64,000 nucleotides of DNA, taken from contig NZ_JAHSTT010000012.1 of the NCBI RefSeq assembly GCF_019145205.1, forward strand, positions 91,779-155,778, given 5' to 3'. The stretch comes from Pseudomonas khavaziana. Lineage in GTDB: Bacteria; Pseudomonadota; Gammaproteobacteria; Pseudomonadales; Pseudomonadaceae. A program made the position numbers and the translations under genes. How positions within the stretch are numbered: the stretch's first letter is position 1; each line of letters starts with the position of its first letter. Positions 58,111 through 64,000 of the stretch are shown here, piece after piece. A model generated the notes under the pieces. That model was not told the origin of the DNA and did no database searches. It saw only the letters and a list, made by a program, of their open reading frames with translations.

Positions 58111-61100
58111 TCAGTCGAACATGAACAGCGCATCATTGCTGAACTGCGCCTCGAACCGATTCGCCGGCATCGGTCGCCCGAACAGGTAACCTTGTACCTC
58201 ATCACAGCCATGCTCGCGCAAAAAGTCCAATTGCTCGTGGGTTTCCACACCTTCGGCGATCACCGCCAGGTTCAGGCTGTGGGCCATGGCAATGATCGCC
58301 CGGGCGATCTGTGCGTCCTGCTCACCGGAGGGCAGGCCATCGACGAAGGTGCGGTCGATCTTCAGCACGTCGATGGGAAACTGCTTGAGGTAGTTGAGTG
58401 ATGAGTAGCCGGTGCCGAAGTCATCCACCGCGATGCTCAGGCCCAGGTTCTTCAGGCTGGCGAGGATCTGCATGGCTTCGTTGACTTCGCGCATCAGGAT
58501 GCTTTCGGTCAGTTCCAGCTCCAGGCAGGCCGGCGGCAGGCCAGTGTCCTTGAGGATGGTGGCGATGCGCGTGCCCAGTTGGCCGTCGGAGAACTGTCGC
58601 GCTGAGATGTTCACCGAGACTTTGGGCACCCGCACCTTGTTCTGGTGCCAGCTCTTGAGCTGGCGACAAGCTTCGCTGATCACCCAGTCGCCCACGTCCA
58701 CCACCAGGCCCAACTCCTCCAGCACAGGGATGAAGTCACCCGGCGGCACCAGGCCACGACGCGGATGGCGCCAGCGCAGCAGGGCTTCGGCGCCGGTCAG
58801 GCGTTTGCCGTCGCCGCTGAATTGCGGTTGGTAATACAGCACGAATTCATTCTGGTCCAGGGCGTGGCGCAGATCGCTTTCCAGCTCCAGGCGTTCCAGG
58901 GCGCTGGCGTTCATGTCGGCCTGGTAGAACTGGAAGTTGTTCTTGCCGCGCTCCTTGGCGTGATACATCGCGGTATCGGCGTTTTTCATCAATTGGCTCA
59001 GCTCGTTGCCGTCCTGCGGGCTGAGGGCGATGCCGATACTGGCGGTGACGAAGAACTCGCGGCCTTCCAGTACAAACGGCTTCACCAGGCTGGCGAGAAT
59101 CTGCTCAGCCACATGAATCGCACGGTTCAACGCCATCTCGCGACTGACCCGCGGCTGCAAGAGCAGGGTGAACTCATCACCGCCCATGCGCGCCACGGTG
59201 TCGTCCTCGGCCACGCAACCGAGCAGGCGCGTGGCCATCTCCTTGAGCATACGATCGCCGGCGGCGTGGCCCAGTGAGTCGTTGATCGGCTTGAAGCGAT
59301 CGAGGTCAAGGAACATCAGTACCACCCACGACTTCTGCCGCTCGGCCGACTGTAACGCAGTGTGCAGGCGGTCCTGGAACAGCGTGCGGTTGGGCAGGTG
59401 GGTCAGGGCGTCGTAGTAGGCCAGGCGATGGATGCGTTGTTCGCTGGCCTTGCGCTCGCTGATGTCGCTGAAGAAGCAGACGTAGCTGGCCAGGTCGCCC
59501 TCATCGTCGAACACCGCCGTAATGCCGACCCAGGCCGGGTAATGCTCACCATTGCGGCGCTTGAGCCACACTTCGCCTTCCCAGGTGCTGTGCTGGTGCA
59601 GTTGCTTGAGCACATAGCGCAAGTGGGCTTCCTGCTGCTCGTCGACCGTGAGCATGTTCGGCAGTTGGTCGAGTACATCGCTCACGGCGTAGCCGCTGAC
59701 CCGGCTGAACGCCTCGTTGGCCTGCACGATGTAGCCCGCCGGGTCGGTAATCAGGATGGCCGAGGTGGAATGCTCGAATACCGTGGCCGCCATGCGCAGG
59801 TCTTTTTCGGCGCGGCGTTGCTGGCTGATATCGCGGCCCACGCCGAGAATGCCTTCAAACGCACCATGTTCATCCCATACCAGTACCAGGCGCAGTTCGA
59901 TCGGCACTTTGCGCCCGTCGGCGCGCAGGCAGTCGAACAGGAACAACTGGGTCTGAACATCATCGCGCAGCGTGTTCAAGGCCTCGGGGTTGCCCAGGGC
60001 GCGGCTGACCTGTTCCATCAAGCTATAAATGCCGGTCAACTGCTGCGGGTTGGCAATGATCGACTGCCAGCCATTCTTGAATACCCAGTCCACGTCATAG
60101 CCGAGCACGGCGTTGACCGATGGGCTGACGTAGTTGAGGGCCAGTTGGCTGTCGGTGGAACAGATGACGTCGCTGATGCTTTCGGCCAGCATGCGATAGC
60201 GCTGCTCACTGTCGCGCAGGGATTCGCTGGCCTCAATCTGGTCGGTAATGTCCTTGGCCACGCCAATGATCCGTGTGACCACTGCGGACGTGTCCCGGGC
60301 CAGGGCTTGTTCGCGGATATCGAAGCGACGCCATTGGTTATTGCGGTGACGAAAACGCAGCTGGCAGTGCAGTTGCGTCGTGTAGCCGACCTGGCGTTGC
60401 TGTTGGCGCAAGTCGTGGTAATGCTCGGCGTCTTCGGGATGCAGCAGGATTTCCCAGAAGTACTCGCCCATTTGCTGCAGTTCGGCCCTGTTGTAGCCGA
60501 GGGTGTGGCCCAGGTGATGGTTGCTGAAAATCATGCGCTGGCTGATCACGTCCTGCACATACAGGTGGTCGGGCACGGTGCGCACCACGTCCGACCAGAA
60601 ACTCTCGCGCTCCACCAGTGACAACTCGGTCAGCTTGCGGCTGGTGATGTCGCTGATGCTGAGGATCACCGCCTTGAAGTCGTCCTGTTGTTCCGGCAGG
60701 CGCATCACCAGCCACAGGTATTGCTCATTGCCGGCTACATCGTTGAGCTGGATTTCCAGCTCCAGCTGTTTCTGCTGGGCCAGTACCGCTTCCAGCACCG
60801 GGTAGCCGATGGCGGTGGCGTTGTGTGGGCAATCATCGATCAGGCGTTCCCAGGCTTGCTCACATGAGTTTACGTTCAACAGGCGCACCGCCACCTGGTT
60901 GACCTCGGTGACCCGCAATTCCTTGAGCAGTTGCTGGCGTTCGCTGGGGTTGGCCTGCAACCAGGCATGCAGTAGCTCGCGGCTGTGTACTTGGGTGTTG
61001 TCGAAGAATGTCTTGAGCCCCGACAGGTCAAGCACGCACAAGGCCACGCCGGTGCCTTCGAAAATGTCCTGGTAGCGCCGCCGGCCCTCGTTCACCTGGC

Positions 61101-61962
61101 GCTGGCGGCGGCGCATGTTCAGCAGCACGATCACCGGTATCAACGAGAACGCCAGCCCCAGCAGGCATTTGCCGATAAACGCCGGCAGCAGTTGTTCAAG
61201 CACTGCGCTGCGATCAAACAGGCCGCGCAGTTGCCAGTCGCTTTTGCTCAAGGGCGTGACCAGCACGCTTTTGTTCAACTCCTCCGGGGTCAGGGCGCCG
61301 GCCCACTGCGCCGGCATGCCGCTGTCCCGGCTGACCACGCGGTGGTTCAGGCGGTTCTCGATCGCCCACATCGGGCGCTGGGCCTGGGCATCCTGACGTG
61401 TGAGGCCGGCCAGGTAGTTGGGTGCCAGGCGTAATGCCCAATACACCTTGGAGCCGCCGCTGGGCTGGTGCAGCAACAGATAGATGACGGTGCCGTCATT
61501 GTCGTTGCTCAGGTAATACGACTGGGAGTGGCTGCGTTTGACCAGCTCTTCAAGCCAGGCGCTGTCGCGGCTGTCGTCGTCGGTGTCGCTGATCAGCGCG
61601 CCGCTGGGCGCCAGCAGGGCGAAGCTGCGCAGTTCTGGTAACGAACGCTGCAAGGTGCGCATCAAGGCCTGCTGCTGTTCGGCATTGCGCGGTGGTTCGA
61701 CGATGGGCAGCAGGTTCAGCGCGATCTGCGCGCTCAGGGCCATGCTCTGGCTGATTTGCTCGGCCAGGTCGGCACTGTAGTCGATGGTGTATTGCTGCTG
61801 GTTTTTCTGGTTTTGCTGCAACTGGTCGAGCAGTTGCCAGAACAATAACGCGAGCAGCAACAAGACAAGCGTCGCCAATGCGCCCTTCAAGGTGCCGTGC
61901 AGGGGTGCTCCCGGCGCAATATGAGCGGCGCGCAAGGGCGTTGGCGGCGTGACTTTGGACAA
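58111..61962 (-). CDS. morA: Membrane-bound PAS-GGDEF-EAL c-di-GMP enzyme, MorA
   Basis: A 1283-residue protein. Two transmembrane helices (about residues 27-46 and 264-285) bracket a periplasmic sensor region. Then come several PAS domains (about 300-830; examples YVQDVISQRMIFSNHHLGHTLGY and IVQANEAFSRVSGYAVSDVL), a GGDEF domain with intact ARMGGDEF near residue 926, and an EAL domain with GAEALLRWRHP near 1058, the metal-binding NISARQFSDG, ELTES, VDDFGTGYSSLNYLKQFP and KIDRTFVDG. Both catalytic halves look intact, so it can in principle make and degrade c-di-GMP. Position after glyA matches P. aeruginosa PA4601 morA, a regulator of motility and biofilm. Confidence 0.9.
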   Translation of the reverse strand: MSKVTPPTPLRAAHIAPGAPLHGTLKGALATLVLLLLALLFWQLLDQLQQNQKNQQQYTIDYSADLAEQISQSMALSAQIALNLLPIVEPPRNAEQQQALMRTLQRSLPELRSFALLAPSGALISDTDDDSRDSAWLEELVKRSHSQSYYLSNDNDGTVIYLLLHQPSGGSKVYWALRLAPNYLAGLTRQDAQAQRPMWAIENRLNHRVVSRDSGMPAQWAGALTPEELNKSVLVTPLSKSDWQLRGLFDRSAVLEQLLPAFIGKCLLGLAFSLIPVIVLLNMRRRQRQVNEGRRRYQDIFEGTGVALCVLDLSGLKTFFDNTQVHSRELLHAWLQANPSERQQLLKELRVTEVNQVAVRLLNVNSCEQAWERLIDDCPHNATAIGYPVLEAVLAQQKQLELEIQLNDVAGNEQYLWLVMRLPEQQDDFKAVILSISDITSRKLTELSLVERESFWSDVVRTVPDHLYVQDVISQRMIFSNHHLGHTLGYNRAELQQMGEYFWEILLHPEDAEHYHDLRQQQRQVGYTTQLHCQLRFRHRNNQWRRFDIREQALARDTSAVVTRIIGVAKDITDQIEASESLRDSEQRYRMLAESISDVICSTDSQLALNYVSPSVNAVLGYDVDWVFKNGWQSIIANPQQLTGIYSLMEQVSRALGNPEALNTLRDDVQTQLFLFDCLRADGRKVPIELRLVLVWDEHGAFEGILGVGRDISQQRRAEKDLRMAATVFEHSTSAILITDPAGYIVQANEAFSRVSGYAVSDVLDQLPNMLTVDEQQEAHLRYVLKQLHQHSTWEGEVWLKRRNGEHYPAWVGITAVFDDEGDLASYVCFFSDISERKASEQRIHRLAYYDALTHLPNRTLFQDRLHTALQSAERQKSWVVLMFLDLDRFKPINDSLGHAAGDRMLKEMATRLLGCVAEDDTVARMGGDEFTLLLQPRVSREMALNRAIHVAEQILASLVKPFVLEGREFFVTASIGIALSPQDGNELSQLMKNADTAMYHAKERGKNNFQFYQADMNASALERLELESDLRHALDQNEFVLYYQPQFSGDGKRLTGAEALLRWRHPRRGLVPPGDFIPVLEELGLVVDVGDWVISEACRQLKSWHQNKVRVPKVSVNISARQFSDGQLGTRIATILKDTGLPPACLELELTESILMREVNEAMQILASLKNLGLSIAVDDFGTGYSSLNYLKQFPIDVLKIDRTFVDGLPSGEQDAQIARAIIAMAHSLNLAVIAEGVETHEQLDFLREHGCDEVQGYLFGRPMPANRFEAQFSNDALFMFD

Positions 61963-62246
61963 GCTGTGATCCTGCGGTTTGGCTGGACTGGCGCGCGACG
62001 TGCACTATAAGCCGGACGCCCGGAGGGCGGCTAGCATGCCTTGAGTTGTGGCAAAGTGCCAGTCCTGCCTGGCTGGACTGCCCTAGCGCATTCAGGTAGC
62101 TTTGCCGGTTACGCGGGGGCGTTCCAGCCCCAGACATTCAGGCTTTTCCCCACGCAGGCATTGATCATCGTCAACGGCCCGCGCGGCGCATGGCCTGGCA
62201 CGGGCTTCGTCCGCTTAATTCATCAGTCACTGACGCTAGGTTCACC

Positions 62247-63911
<1,665 letters not shown>

Positions 63912-63942
63912 TTCAGGTTGGTTTGAAAAAAACGGAGCCTTC

Positions 63943-63975
63943 GCAGACTGTGTGAAAACGCAGTCTGCCGCTGTT
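63943..63975 (+). terminator. Probable terminator after ettA
   Basis: GCAGACTG (63943-63950) pairs with CAGTCTGC (63961-63968) over a 10-nt loop, followed by CGCTGTTT. It starts 31 nt after the ettA stop. Confidence 0.65.
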
Positions 63976-64000
63976 TAAAAGCCAATGCCCCGACTTGTCG

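Noticed and set aside
59362..60621. 419-codon plus-strand frame opposite morA
   Set aside because: Antisense shadow; the minus strand encodes clear PAS and GGDEF domains.

Overview
The window is a chromosomal segment of a Pseudomonas, most likely of the P. fluorescens group. The evidence is the high-GC codon use, the Pseudomonas-type gene families throughout, two abundant families of palindromic intergenic repeats (REPIN-like), and a long block (about 47.1-62.0 kb) whose gene order (fpr, mscL, katB, ankyrin protein, radA, PilZ protein, cstA, yjiX, yjiA, glyA, morA) matches what I recall of the P. aeruginosa PA4615-PA4601 region. I saw no rRNA, tRNA, insertion sequence, prophage or CRISPR array.

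Layout. 0-3.2 kb: the N-terminal part of an endo/exonuclease/phosphatase-family protein (cut by the window edge), a YciC-like membrane protein, a DUF2076 protein, a NYN-domain protein and a DnaQ-like exonuclease. 3.3-9 kb: accessory-looking small genes (a DUF3077-like protein, an unrecognised membrane-associated protein overlapped by an acyl-carrier-like protein, and two AT-richer orphan genes) between an Lrp/yedA divergent pair and the helicase gene rhlE. 9-16 kb: housekeeping genes, including an HI0933-like flavoprotein, a deacetylase, a GNAT acetyltransferase, tesB-HAD, and an ypfJ-hydrolase pair. 16-22.6 kb: a quinate/shikimate catabolic cluster (MFS permease, two-domain quiC, TetR regulator, a QsuD-like aroE paralogue, aroQ). 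Together these genes would convert quinate or shikimate to protocatechuate. Two intergenic regions in it carry the same 15-bp motif, which I recall as the PcaR site of P. putida.

22.7-32.5 kb: a complete has haem-acquisition locus, hasI-hasS-hasR-hasA-hasD-hasE-hasF. It encodes an ECF sigma factor and anti-sigma factor, an outer-membrane receptor, a secreted haemophore with all three known haem-contact residues, and a dedicated type I secretion system. A Fur-like box precedes it. 32.6-41.7 kb: a DUF4160/DUF2442 pair resembling a toxin-antitoxin module, trmA with a purine permease, a DUF4879 protein, a paoABC-type molybdenum aldehyde oxidoreductase operon and an EntS-like MFS exporter. 41.7-44.6 kb: the cyanide-insensitive cytochrome bd-type oxidase cioAB plus a 55-residue third protein, preceded by a perfect ANR/FNR box. 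44.7-47.9 kb: rlmG, a LuxR solo and a ferredoxin-NADP reductase. 48-62 kb: the conserved block named above, ending with the large c-di-GMP protein MorA. 62.2-63.9 kb: ettA.

The most unusual points are the glyA 3' region, where a REPIN sits inside an approximately 40-bp inverted repeat that carries the terminator; the shared regulatory motif in the quinate cluster; the uncharacterised overlapping gene pair at 4.0-4.8 kb; the orphan pair at 8.0-8.9 kb behind an hrp-box-like sequence; and the repeat families themselves, including one outward-facing copy. No clearly novel multi-gene system was proven; the candidates are listed with tests.
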